From an uncultured beta proteobacterium (lineage in GTDB: Bacteria; Pseudomonadota; Gammaproteobacteria; Burkholderiales; SG8-41), in the NCBI GenBank assembly GCA_903889565.1, contig CAISYC010000066.1:62001-126000 (forward strand): a stretch of 64,000 nt of DNA, in the 5' to 3' direction. The notes beneath the pieces are model-generated. The model was given only the letters and a program-made list of their open reading frames with translations. It was not told where the DNA came from and ran no database searches. How positions within the stretch are numbered: position 1 is the stretch's first letter; each line of letters begins with the position of its first letter. The translations under genes were made by a program, and so were the position numbers. Shown here piece by piece: positions 47,586 through 56,262 of this stretch.

Positions 47586-49906
47586 GGCGTTTTTTCCTCT
47601 GTAACAGGATGGGTGGTGTCGCGGGTCAATGCGAGTTCGAGTGCAAGGTCCAGCGTGGCCATGAACTCAATCAACTTGATCGGCTTGGTCATGTAGCGGA
47701 AAAATTCCGCCGCCAGGCCCTTTTCGATGTCGCGCTGCATCGCATTCGCGCTCAAGGCTACCACCGGAATATGCTCGGTCAGCGGGTCGTGCGACAGGAT
47801 GCGCAACGCTTCGAAACCGGAGATGCCGGGCAGATTAATGTCCATCAGAATGACGTCGGGACGCACGGCATGGGCGAGTTCGATGCCACGAATGCCGTCG
47901 TGCGCGCTGACCAGCCGCAGGTCGGATCGGCGCGCAATCATATCCTCGACCAGCGTCAGGTTCGCCGGATTGTCTTCGACGTAAAGCAGCGTGCGCACTT
48001 TGCTGCTGCTGGTTACTGCTGCGGCCGGAGCGGCCGGCAACTCGGCCGCAACCAGCGGCGCCGCCGTGATATTGAGTTCGATCCAGAACACGCTGCCCTG
48101 ACCGAGCACGCTCTCGACGCCGATGACGCCACCCATCAGTTCGATCAGCCGCTTGCACACGACCAGCCCGATGCCGGTACCCTCCTCGACATCGGTTTCC
48201 TGGCCGAGACGGTTGAATGGCTGAAACAACTGTGCAAGCTTGTCTGCCGGTAATCCGACGCCGGTATCGGTGACGCACAGGCGCAGGCGCTGCGAATTGC
48301 CGACGATGCAGTCGATCGTCACCGAGCCGTCGCTGCTGTTGTATTTGATCGCATTCGACAACAGATTGATGATGACCTGCTTGACGCGAGTGCGGTCGGC
48401 CCGCACGAAATAGTTGTCGTCCAATTGCGGAAAACTCATGCGGATACCGCGTTTGGCCGCCTGCGGTTCGATCATGGTCTGGCATTCGCGCATGACGTCG
48501 GACAGTGAAATCGGCTCCATCGACAGCGACAGCTTGCCGGACTCGATCAGCGCGAGATCGAGAATTTCATTGATCAGATCGAGCAGGTACCAACCGGCCT
48601 TGAGGATCTGATCGATGCTGCGTTTCTGCGACACCGTCGGTTGCGGCAACCCGGATTCCATCAACTGGGCGAAACCGAGAATCGCGCTCAGTGGCGTGCG
48701 CAACTCGTGGCTCATATTCGACAAAAACTCGGATTTGGCGAGATTGGCCTTTTCCGCCATCAATTTGGTGCGCTCCAGCTCGAGGCTGCGCTCATGCAGC
48801 ACCTGATCGAGACGCTTGCGTTCGGTGACGTCGCGAAATACCAGCACCGCGCCGACCACGCGGCCTTCGCGGTCGCGGATCGGCGCGCAGCTGTCGGCGA
48901 TATGGCATTCGCTGCCGCCACGCGCAAGCACCACTGTGTGATTGGCCAGCCCCTGTATCGTATTGTGGGTCAGCGCGTCGCGTACCGGCACTCGCGAAGG
49001 CTCGCGGGTTTCAGCGTTGAGTATACGAAACACCTCCTCGATGGGATGGTCGGCGGCCTCCGCCACCGTCCACCCCGTGAGCTGTTCGGCCAGCGGGTTC
49101 ATCAGCGTTACGCGGCCCCCTACATCAGTGGCAATCACCGCGTCGCCGATCGAATTGAGCGTCACCGCCAGGCGTTCCTCGCTAATGTGCAGCGTGGTGT
49201 TGGCCTGCTGCAACCGTTCGTTGGTGGCGGTCTGGCTGTCGAGCAGATGGCTGGTCTCAAGATGCACGAGATCGCGCAGGCGATGGCGCGATTCGCGAAA
49301 TACAAGCCAGGCAAACGACAATGCCAGCAGAAAGGTAAACAGGCCGGCCGTCACGATCAGGGCAAACATATGTCGCAGGCTCGCCCGCAACTCGTCGTCA
49401 TGCCGCGCGAGCACGTCCTCTTCGACGCCAATGTAGGCGTTCATCTCGACGCGTATGGCGTCCATCAGGCGCTTGCCTTCCGCGCTGCCGCCGGCGGCAG
49501 CCAGCAATGCCGTCATTTCGCGCTGGCGGCGCAGCTGAACGACTTTCGACATATCGTTCATTTTGGCGTCCAGCAGCGGACCCAGCGCGTCGAGATGTTC
49601 GCGCGCTGCGGGCACGTGCGTAAATTCGCGCAAATGCGCCAGATGCCCTTCGATATTTTCACGCACCGCCAGATAAGGCGCCAGAAATGCTTCGTCGCCG
49701 GTCAGCGAAAAGCCGCGCTGCCCGGTCTCGGCATCCTTGAGTTCGGACAGCAATGCATTGGCGGCGCTGATCAGCGTATAGGACTGTTTGCGCGCTACGC
49801 TGGATGTTTCAATCTGGCCGAAGGCCCAGAACGACAGAACCGCGACGATGACCACCATCAGACCCGCACCGAGCAGCGCGAGGAGAATCTTGCGATCAGT
49901 TTTCAA
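47582..49906 (-). CDS. Hybrid sensor histidine kinase (CHASE3-PAS-HisKA-HATPase-REC)
   Basis: An inner-membrane sensor of 774 residues. Two membrane helices (about 8-30 and 182-205) flank a periplasmic CHASE3-type domain (KDAETGQRGFSLTGDEAFL). A PAS domain (about 245-365), the phospho-acceptor motif SNMSHELRTPL with His near 400, the ATPase domain (NLLSNAIKYN, GTGIGLVVCKRL) and a C-terminal receiver (ILMDINLPGISG, about 645-765) follow. It starts an operon with a receiver-PAS protein and a Crp/Fnr regulator. The palindrome at 50033 with hexamer GTATAT lies 127 bp upstream. Confidence 0.92.
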   Translation of the reverse strand: MKTDRKILLALLGAGLMVVIVAVLSFWAFGQIETSSVARKQSYTLISAANALLSELKDAETGQRGFSLTGDEAFLAPYLAVRENIEGHLAHLREFTHVPAAREHLDALGPLLDAKMNDMSKVVQLRRQREMTALLAAAGGSAEGKRLMDAIRVEMNAYIGVEEDVLARHDDELRASLRHMFALIVTAGLFTFLLALSFAWLVFRESRHRLRDLVHLETSHLLDSQTATNERLQQANTTLHISEERLAVTLNSIGDAVIATDVGGRVTLMNPLAEQLTGWTVAEAADHPIEEVFRILNAETREPSRVPVRDALTHNTIQGLANHTVVLARGGSECHIADSCAPIRDREGRVVGAVLVFRDVTERKRLDQVLHERSLELERTKLMAEKANLAKSEFLSNMSHELRTPLSAILGFAQLMESGLPQPTVSQKRSIDQILKAGWYLLDLINEILDLALIESGKLSLSMEPISLSDVMRECQTMIEPQAAKRGIRMSFPQLDDNYFVRADRTRVKQVIINLLSNAIKYNSSDGSVTIDCIVGNSQRLRLCVTDTGVGLPADKLAQLFQPFNRLGQETDVEEGTGIGLVVCKRLIELMGGVIGVESVLGQGSVFWIELNITAAPLVAAELPAAPAAAVTSSSKVRTLLYVEDNPANLTLVEDMIARRSDLRLVSAHDGIRGIELAHAVRPDVILMDINLPGISGFEALRILSHDPLTEHIPVVALSANAMQRDIEKGLAAEFFRYMTKPIKLIEFMATLDLALELALTRDTTHPVTEEKTP

Positions 49907-50032
49907 TAGACATTACACGCCACCTGCGACGAGCCCTGTTAAATGACTTCCAGACCCGCGCGCCAACAGCCACGGCGCACAGGTGAAAAGCAACAGCCCT
50001 GACTTATATACGCGGATGGCTCCGCCCCGGTC

Positions 50033-50050
50033 TGTACGCTTGCGAACATA
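50033..50050 (-). promoter_or_regulatory. Palindromic regulatory box, copy 8 (kinase-RR-Crp/Fnr operon)
   Basis: TGTACGCTTGCGAACATA has the perfect core GTACGC-TT-GCGAAC. The minus-strand hexamer GTATAT (50011..50006) starts 30.5 bp from the centre. It allows autoregulation of the second Crp/Fnr paralog. Confidence 0.78.
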
Positions 50051-50160
50051 TCAACAGATAAGCCGGCAGCGGGGGAACGCGGACGGGGGAAATCGCCAGT
50101 GGCGCCTTCCCCGCACCGGTTCCGCCGATTGTTGCGGGAACGTTCCGGACCGGCCGGATG

Positions 50161-50490
50161 CTATTTGTCGGCCTTGATCTGAATGTTGTTCTGCACGTTG
50201 GTCACGCCCTTGACGCCGCGCGCAATTGCCACCGCCTTGTCGATGGCCTTTTGGTCAGCGGCAAAACCGCTCAGCACGACCACACCGCTGTTGTCGGTAT
50301 CGACGCCGATTTTGACCAGGCTCGACATTTTTTCGCCGGCAAGATCGGCCTTGATTTTGGCCGTAATGACCGAATCCTTAACGAACGCCTTCGGCGACGA
50401 GCGATCGCTGTCGCCATCGGCGGCGTACCCCGCCAGCGGCAGCATCAACGCACCGGCAACCAGCAATCCTGCAGCAATTTTCGTATTCAT
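50161..50490 (-). CDS. Periplasmic single BON-domain protein
   Basis: A protein of 109 residues with a signal peptide (to about YAA) and one BON domain (AFVKDSVITAKIKADLAGEK, then GVVVLSGFAADQKAIDKAV and GVKGVTNVQNNIQIK). It resembles OsmY and the lipoprotein BON gene at 24020 but lacks a lipobox. The start at 50490 gives a normal signal peptide. The upstream box is 50600..50617. Confidence 0.88.
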   Translation of the reverse strand: MNTKIAAGLLVAGALMLPLAGYAADGDSDRSSPKAFVKDSVITAKIKADLAGEKMSSLVKIGVDTDNSGVVVLSGFAADQKAIDKAVAIARGVKGVTNVQNNIQIKADK

Positions 50491-50599
50491 GGCCTGTCCA
50501 GTCTTTTCAGTTGAGAAATGATGTTTCCAGCTTACGGACTCGACACCGCCTGCGGTGCGTCGTCGTGCCCGGATTCTCCGCATTGACCTCAGCACGCTC

Positions 50600-50617
50600 T
50601 GTGCGTCTCCGCACATA
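50600..50617 (-). promoter_or_regulatory. Palindromic regulatory box, copy 9 (BON gene; symmetric variant)
   Basis: TGTGCGTCTCCGCACATA keeps a perfect 5-bp symmetry GTGCG/CGCAC and the TGT...ACATA flanks but differs at both inner positions. The minus-strand hexamer GAGAAT (50578..50573) starts 30.5 bp from the centre. Confidence 0.65.
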
Positions 50618-50813
50618 CGGAACATTTAATTCTGCATAGCGTGGCAGTCCTTTCGCGGCTGCGCGAAGCGCCCGCCATGAAACGGCTGCCAATGCTTGTT
50701 TCGCCTGCCCTGCCGCCGGGGAGTCCCACCGCCGCCAAGGCGAAACGGTGCGATGGCCGCGCGCCGCGGGATTTTTTTCAAATCGATGGCAAATGCAGCG
50801 CTGTGTTCGCCAC

Positions 50814-50829
50814 CGCACGGAGCGCGCCG
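50814..50829 (+). promoter_or_regulatory. Palindromic regulatory box, copy 10 (one mismatch; DUF3300 operon)
   Basis: The core GTTCGC-CA-CCGCAC has one mismatch. The plus-strand hexamer GACAAT (50851..50856) starts 29.5 bp from the centre, upstream of the gene at 50895. The same hexamer is found at the csbD and ackA promoters. Confidence 0.6.
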
Positions 50830-50894
50830 GCCGCAACGAAGACAATCGGCCACCACTTTCCTCGCGTCACCTGCCAATGGAATGGAAACGCCCC

Positions 50895-52349
50895 ATGAAT
50901 CGATCCGCATCGTCCCGTCTGAACCGTCTTTACGGTCTGCTGCTCGTGGTGACAATGGCGCTGTGCCAGCAAAATATCGCATTGGCGCAGGACGCCGCCG
51001 CGTTCTCGCAGCCGGAACTCGATCAGATGCTGGCGCCGGTGGCGCTTTATCCGGACGCCCTGCTGTCGCAAATCATGATGGCAGCAACCTATCCGCTCGA
51101 AGTGGTCGAGGCCGCGCGCTGGTCGCACGCCAATCCAGGGCTTGCGGGCGAACGCGCGGTCAATGCGGTCGAACGCAACAACTGGGACCCCAGCGTTAAA
51201 TCGATGGTCGCCTTCCCGCAGATTCTCGGCATGATGAGCGACAAGCTCGACTGGACAGAGCGTCTGGGTGACGCCTTCCTCGATCAGGAATCGCAGGTCA
51301 TGGATACGGTGCAGGATCTGCGCCACCGCGCCTATGCCAGCGGCAACCTGCGCTCCAACGACAATTACCGCGTCAATTCGAGCGGCGATTACATCGACAT
51401 CGACGAGACCAATCCGGGATTCGCCTACGTGCCCTATTACGACCCGGGCGTGGTCTACGGCCCGTGGCGATCGCCGCAGTATCCGCCGGTCTACTGGGCA
51501 CCGTGGCCGGGTTATCGCGAGCGCGCGGGCTTCGGCGCTGGTTTCGCCTGGGGTGCGGGCATCGCCCTCGGCAACGAATTTTTCTTCGGCGCCCTCGATT
51601 GGCGACAGCACCGCGTCGATGTGGTCAACGTCAACAATTCCTATTACCCGCGCAATGCCGGTTCTGCCAACCGCTCGCAGGCTGCGTGGCAACACGCTCC
51701 GGAGCACCGCCGCGGCATCCCTTACCGTGCAGCCGCGGTGCGCAGCCGATTCAGCGGCGGCGCCACGGCCATCGACTCGCGGCGCGATTTCCGCGGCCGC
51801 GCAGCGCCGGCAGCGATGCCCGCGGAGCGCAAAGACAATCGAGCGGATCTGCGCGCCGGCGCAAGCGACCGACCCGACGAACGCAGCGCCGGCAAAGCGG
51901 CGGCGACGGCAACTGCAGGCAACAACCGTGGCGCAGCAGCAGTCAATGCGAGAACGCCGGCGGCCACCGCGCCGGTACGCCCGGACCTGCGCGACAATCG
52001 CCGCGACGCGCGCAACAACACCCCTGCCGTCATAGCGGCCCCGGCAAAACCCGAAACGCGCAGCGCACGCCCCGCGCCGACGGCGCGCGCAGCGGCCGAG
52101 CCGGCGCCGCACGCACTGGAGAATATCGGCCGCGGTTCTGAAGCACGCAACGCCAGCGAGCGCGGCCGCGCCAGCACTGCGCCGGCAGCACCCCGTGCAC
52201 CGGAACGCGCTGCCGCGCCAACCCAACGCCAGGCGGCGCCAATGCAACGCCAGGCCGCGCCCGCGCCACCCCAGCATGCTGCCGCCCCGGCGCAGGCCGC
52301 GCATGAAAGACCGCGCGAGAGTCCGGGCAAGGGCCGGCAGGAAAAATAG
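50895..52349 (+). CDS. DUF3300 family exported protein
   Basis: A protein of 484 residues with a signal peptide (to about ALAQ). The DUF3300 core (about 35-250) shows FSQPELDQMLAPVALYPDAL, LSQIMMAATYPLEVVEAARW, SVKSMVAFPQILGMMSDKLD and the Tyr/Pro-rich NPGFAYVPYYDPGVVYGPW. The C-terminal half is low-complexity, rich in Ala, Arg and Pro. Function unknown; DUF3300 genes typically precede a DUF2950 gene, as here. The start at 50895 fits the signal peptide. It is the first gene of a four-gene envelope operon. Confidence 0.88.
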   Translation: MNRSASSRLNRLYGLLLVVTMALCQQNIALAQDAAAFSQPELDQMLAPVALYPDALLSQIMMAATYPLEVVEAARWSHANPGLAGERAVNAVERNNWDPSVKSMVAFPQILGMMSDKLDWTERLGDAFLDQESQVMDTVQDLRHRAYASGNLRSNDNYRVNSSGDYIDIDETNPGFAYVPYYDPGVVYGPWRSPQYPPVYWAPWPGYRERAGFGAGFAWGAGIALGNEFFFGALDWRQHRVDVVNVNNSYYPRNAGSANRSQAAWQHAPEHRRGIPYRAAAVRSRFSGGATAIDSRRDFRGRAAPAAMPAERKDNRADLRAGASDRPDERSAGKAAATATAGNNRGAAAVNARTPAATAPVRPDLRDNRRDARNNTPAVIAAPAKPETRSARPAPTARAAAEPAPHALENIGRGSEARNASERGRASTAPAAPRAPERAAAPTQRQAAPMQRQAAPAPPQHAAAPAQAAHERPRESPGKGRQEK

Positions 52350-52385
52350 ACCGGCAGTGTTTTAATCATTCACAAGGCAGATGCG

Positions 52386-53321
52386 ATGAACCCAATGACG
52401 ACAACCGCCTTGCGCGCAGCAACCTGCTGGCGCGCGACCATTGCTGCGGTGACACTCGCGATGATTGCCACCGCCGCCGTCGCCGCGCCGAAAAGCTTTG
52501 CATCCCCCGAAGACGGCGTCAGCGCACTGGCCGCCGCCGTTGAAATGAACGATCAATCCGCGTTGGCCGCGATGCTGGGTCCGCGCGGCGGCAGGCTGAT
52601 CAGTTCAGGCGATGCCATCGCCGATGCGCACAACCGCGAAATCTTCAGCAAAAGTTACAGCGAAGCGCACAGCATCCGGCTCGAAGGCCGCTCCCGCGCC
52701 GTGCTGCTGACCGGCAACGATGAATGGCCGCTGCCGATTCCGCTGGTGAAAGCGGGCAACGGGCGCTGGCACTTCGATGCCGGCAGTGGTGAAAAAGAAA
52801 TCCTGACGCGGCGCATCGGCCGCAACGAGCTGGCGGCAATCCAGGTTTGTCTCGCCATCGTCGATGCCGAACGCGAATATGCAGCGCGCAACCCGGACAA
52901 AAACAGTGTGCGACGTTACGCCGCCCGACTGGTCAGTTCGCCGGACCGCCACGACGGCCTCTATTGGCCGACTGCCGAAGATGAATTGCCGAGTCCGCTC
53001 GGCCCCCTGCTGGCTGCAGCCGCCGTCGAGGGCTATGCCGGCAATGCGGCGTTTCCGCTGACGCCCTATCATGGCTATTACTACCGGATCGTCACCGCCC
53101 AGGGCCGCCATGCCGCCGGCGGCGCCTATGAGTATGGCAACGACAACAGCGGCGGCTTTGGCGTCATCGCCTACCCGGCACGCCACGGCGCTTCCGGCGT
53201 GATGACCTTCGCAGTCAATCACGACGGCATCGTTTACGAAAAAAATCTCGGCAAAAACACTTCTGCAATTGCGGCCACGCTGAAATTGTTCGACCCCGAC
53301 GCCACCTGGAAGCGGCCTTAG
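52386..53321 (+). CDS. DUF2950 family exported protein
   Basis: A protein of 311 residues with a signal peptide (to about VAA). DUF2950 features include FASPEDGVSALAAAVEMND, WHFDAGSGEKEILTRRIGRN, ELAAIQVCLAIVDAEREYA and the C-terminal HGYYYRIVTAQG and GASGVMTFAVNHDGIVYEKN. Function unknown; it is probably periplasmic and works with the DUF3300 protein encoded 36 nt upstream. Confidence 0.9.
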   Translation: MNPMTTTALRAATCWRATIAAVTLAMIATAAVAAPKSFASPEDGVSALAAAVEMNDQSALAAMLGPRGGRLISSGDAIADAHNREIFSKSYSEAHSIRLEGRSRAVLLTGNDEWPLPIPLVKAGNGRWHFDAGSGEKEILTRRIGRNELAAIQVCLAIVDAEREYAARNPDKNSVRRYAARLVSSPDRHDGLYWPTAEDELPSPLGPLLAAAAVEGYAGNAAFPLTPYHGYYYRIVTAQGRHAAGGAYEYGNDNSGGFGVIAYPARHGASGVMTFAVNHDGIVYEKNLGKNTSAIAATLKLFDPDATWKRP

Positions 53322-53383
53322 CCTTCGACCAATAAGGCCGTACTGCCCGGCCGCCCCGCCTTCGCGCAACACCGGAGATTGCC

Positions 53384-55003
53384 TTGCCCTTCTGTCCGAC
53401 GACGCCAATCCGCCGCGCGCGCGCCGGCTTGCTGCTCATGCTGGTCGTCACGCTGCTGGGCGGCTGCGTCTCGCTGCCACCCGGTTCGTCCTACCCCAAA
53501 ACGATAACGACTGCGCTGGCACAGCCGGAAACCACCGTCTTCGGCCAGCAAATGACGCAACCTGCGCTGGAACACCCCGGGCAATCCGGCTTTCGCCTGC
53601 TTGCCGCAGGGGTCGATGGCTTTTTGACGCGCGCGCAGATGATCAATGCCGCCGAGCGCACCATCGACATGCAGTATTTCATTTTCCGCGCCGACGACAC
53701 CGGCCGCCTGCTGACCGAAGCGGTGCTGCGCGCAGCCGACCGCGGGTTGCGCGTGCGCGTGCTGGTCGACGACGGTGAAACCATCGCCGGCGACGAGCAA
53801 CTGGTGGCGCTCGACGCGCATCCGAACATCGAGGTGCGCTCGTTCAATCCGTTTTTCTACCGCGGCCATCACACGGCCATTCGCGCGCTCGAATTCGCCC
53901 TCAATGCGTCGCGCCTCGATTACCGCATGCACAACAAGCTGGTGGTGGTCGATAACGCCATCGCACTGGTCGGCGGCCGCAATATCGGCGACCAGTATTT
54001 CCAGATCGATCCGGACTCGCAGATGGCGGACGATGATGTTTTTTCCGCGGGGCCGGTGGTCAAGGCGCTGTCGGCAACCTTCGACGAATTCTGGAACAGC
54101 CCGCTGGCGATTCCGGTGCGCGCGCTTGGCAAGGCCGAAACCTCCGATGCGGCGCTCGCCGCCTATCGCGCGGTATTGATTGCCCATCGCCTGCAACTGA
54201 AGGCCGACGGCAGCGATTATGCGAGCCGCGTTGCGAGCGGCGAACCGCTGGCCGGCATGCTGGCCGGCCGTCTGCCGCTGGTATGGGCGCACGCGCAGCT
54301 GGTCTACGACAGTCCGGAGAAAAGGCGCGTCGAAAACGGCGACATGGTCGGCAAGCTGATGCACCGCCCGGTGGCCGCCGCGGTATCCGCCGTGCAGTCC
54401 GAGTTGCTGATGGTGACGCCATACTTCATCCCGGGCAAGGAAGGCATGCGTCTGTTCGGCGATCTGCGCCAGCGCGACGTGCACATCAGCATACTGACCA
54501 ATTCACTGGAATCGAGCACGGTATTGATCGCGCAGTCTGGCTACATGAGCTATCGCCAACCGCTGCTCGCCACCGGCGTCGAGATACACGAGATCCGCTC
54601 GCTGCTCGGCAATGCCCGCGGCAGCGGACAAACCATCGGCATGGCGCGCTTCGGCAACTATTCGCTGCATGCCAAGCTGTTCATCTTCGACCGCCGCAAA
54701 CTGTTCATCGGCTCGATGAATTTCGACCAGCGCTCGATGCACCTGAATACCGAAATCGGCCTCCTGATCGACAGTCCGGAGCTGGCACAGGAACTCGCCA
54801 CCCGTTTCGCTGCGATGATCAGCCCGCCCAACAGCTACCAGGTATTGATGTTGCCGCACACCGACGGGCAATCGCCGCGTCTGATCTGGCGCACCGCGGA
54901 AAACGGCAAAACCATCGACTACGCGGAAGAGCCTTCGCGCGGCTTCACGCAGCGCTTCAAGGTCAAACTGCTGTCGCTGCTGCCGCTTGACGACGAGTTG
55001 TGA
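53384..55003 (+). CDS. Phospholipase D-family lipoprotein (cardiolipin synthase C-like)
   Basis: A protein of 539 residues with a lipoprotein signal (VVTLLGGC). Two PLD catalytic motifs, MHNKLVVVDNAIALVGGRN and LHAKLFIFDRRKLFIGSMN, form one active site. Length and layout match ClsC/YmdC, which makes cardiolipin from phosphatidylglycerol and phosphatidylethanolamine, but the lipobox points to periplasmic anchoring. The start is TTG at 53384 with GGAG 6 nt upstream. It overlaps the DUF5329 gene by four bases. Confidence 0.88.
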   Translation: MPFCPTTPIRRARAGLLLMLVVTLLGGCVSLPPGSSYPKTITTALAQPETTVFGQQMTQPALEHPGQSGFRLLAAGVDGFLTRAQMINAAERTIDMQYFIFRADDTGRLLTEAVLRAADRGLRVRVLVDDGETIAGDEQLVALDAHPNIEVRSFNPFFYRGHHTAIRALEFALNASRLDYRMHNKLVVVDNAIALVGGRNIGDQYFQIDPDSQMADDDVFSAGPVVKALSATFDEFWNSPLAIPVRALGKAETSDAALAAYRAVLIAHRLQLKADGSDYASRVASGEPLAGMLAGRLPLVWAHAQLVYDSPEKRRVENGDMVGKLMHRPVAAAVSAVQSELLMVTPYFIPGKEGMRLFGDLRQRDVHISILTNSLESSTVLIAQSGYMSYRQPLLATGVEIHEIRSLLGNARGSGQTIGMARFGNYSLHAKLFIFDRRKLFIGSMNFDQRSMHLNTEIGLLIDSPELAQELATRFAAMISPPNSYQVLMLPHTDGQSPRLIWRTAENGKTIDYAEEPSRGFTQRFKVKLLSLLPLDDEL

Positions 55004-55398
55004 GAGCGCGCGAAACCGCACTGTGTCTGCTCGGCCTCGCCGCTGTTACCGGCGCGCAGGCCGCGCCGACCGCGGCAGAACTGGCGGAGATCGAGCACCT
55101 GATGAAAGCGATCGGCAGTTCCGGCTGCATCTTTAAACGCAATGAGGTCTGGAACAATGCCGCCGCTGCCGAAGCGCATCTGCGCAGCAAATTCGATCTG
55201 ATGAAACGGTTCGGTCTGGTTGAAACGACCGCCGACTTCATCGAAAAGACCGCGACCCGGGGTTATTTCTCAAACCAGCCGTACGAAATCAAATGCAGCG
55301 GCGAGACCGTACTGCCGAGCCGCGTCTGGTTGCTGGCTGAATTAGTGCGCTATCGCGCGGGGCGTGCAGCGCCGGCCGCGGCCGGCGACCCGCACTGA
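55000..55398 (+). CDS. DUF5329 family exported protein
   Basis: A protein of 132 residues, GTG start overlapping the preceding stop (GTGA). It has a signal peptide (to about AQA), then LAEIEHLMKAIGSSGCIFKR, NEVWNNAAAAEAHLRSKFD and FSNQPYEIKCSGETVLPSRV. Two Cys residues could form a disulfide. DUF5329 proteins are uncharacterised; coupling to a PLD-type enzyme suggests an accessory role. It is the last gene of the 50895-55398 operon. Confidence 0.85.
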   Translation: MRARETALCLLGLAAVTGAQAAPTAAELAEIEHLMKAIGSSGCIFKRNEVWNNAAAAEAHLRSKFDLMKRFGLVETTADFIEKTATRGYFSNQPYEIKCSGETVLPSRVWLLAELVRYRAGRAAPAAAGDPH

Positions 55399-55419
55399 CA
55401 CCAGGCCGCGCAAGCGGCA

Positions 55420-56262
55420 TCAGGCGAAGGCGAAGCCGGCCTTGTCGCGTTTGGCGCCATACATCGCCTTGTCGGCGCTGGCGACAAGAATGTCGGCGGA
55501 CTCTCCATCCTGCGGAAAACGCGCAATGCCGATGCTGACCTGCAGATTGAGCGTGATTCTGCCGGCCGTGCCAACGACCTCGCATGGCCGGCTGATCGCA
55601 TCGACAATCTTTTGCGCGATCTGTCCGACGTCCTGGTCGCTTTGGGTCTCCATCATCAGGTAGAGAAACTCGTCGCCGCCGAGACGGCTGACAGTATCGT
55701 CGTCGCGCGTATTTTCAAGCAGTCGCGCCGCGATCGTCTGCAATACGCGATCGCCGGCTTCATGTCCGTGCGTATCATTAATCGGCTTGAATTCGTTCAA
55801 ATCCATGAACATCACCGCCAGCGCGCGCTGGTGGCGTCTGGCCTGCGCGAGGCCGTGCTCCAGCCTGTCCATCGCCAGTTTCCGGTTGGGCAACCCGGTC
55901 AACGCGTCATGAAACGATGCATGGCGGGCGGACTCCTCCTGCACGGTCACCGCGGCCAGCTGGTGTTCGAGCTGATGCCGCTCGGCGACTTCCTCGTGCA
56001 GGGCCTCGTTGACGACCGACAGCTTTTCCGCTACCTCCTGCACCTTTTCTTCAACCGCTGCGCTTTTTTCCAGCGCATTTGCCACCGCCTGCGGCGGCGC
56101 CTGCACCGCGAACTCCTCGTTCATGACGACGTTGATCGAGGTCAGCTCCTTGGCGCACTCGCCGACCAGATTCTCGACTTGCTCGTTCTGCCCGATCGCT
56201 GCGCTCAGCGATTTGGCTGCATCGCCGGCGCCTTGCACAGCGCCAGTCACATTTGTTTTCAT
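55420..56262 (-). CDS. Diguanylate cyclase (GGDEF domain, no sensor domain)
   Basis: A cytoplasmic protein of 280 residues: N-terminal helical/coiled-coil part (about 1-105), then a GGDEF domain (about 112-275) with FHDALTGLPNR, FMDLNEFKPINDTHGHEAGD and the catalytic GGDEF. It makes cyclic di-GMP, which fits the downstream pga genes. There is no RxxD inhibitory site immediately before the motif. Its ATG overlaps the stop of the previous GGDEF gene. Confidence 0.9.
   Translation of the reverse strand: MKTNVTGAVQGAGDAAKSLSAAIGQNEQVENLVGECAKELTSINVVMNEEFAVQAPPQAVANALEKSAAVEEKVQEVAEKLSVVNEALHEEVAERHQLEHQLAAVTVQEESARHASFHDALTGLPNRKLAMDRLEHGLAQARRHQRALAVMFMDLNEFKPINDTHGHEAGDRVLQTIAARLLENTRDDDTVSRLGGDEFLYLMMETQSDQDVGQIAQKIVDAISRPCEVVGTAGRITLNLQVSIGIARFPQDGESADILVASADKAMYGAKRDKAGFAFA

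Larger units (their letters stand above)
50491..50894. other. Divergent regulatory region without genes
   Basis: The 404 bp between the BON gene (minus) and the DUF3300 gene (plus) contain no convincing gene. Two palindrome copies are present, one for each direction (50600..50617 and 50814..50829), about 200 bp apart. Confidence 0.6.
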
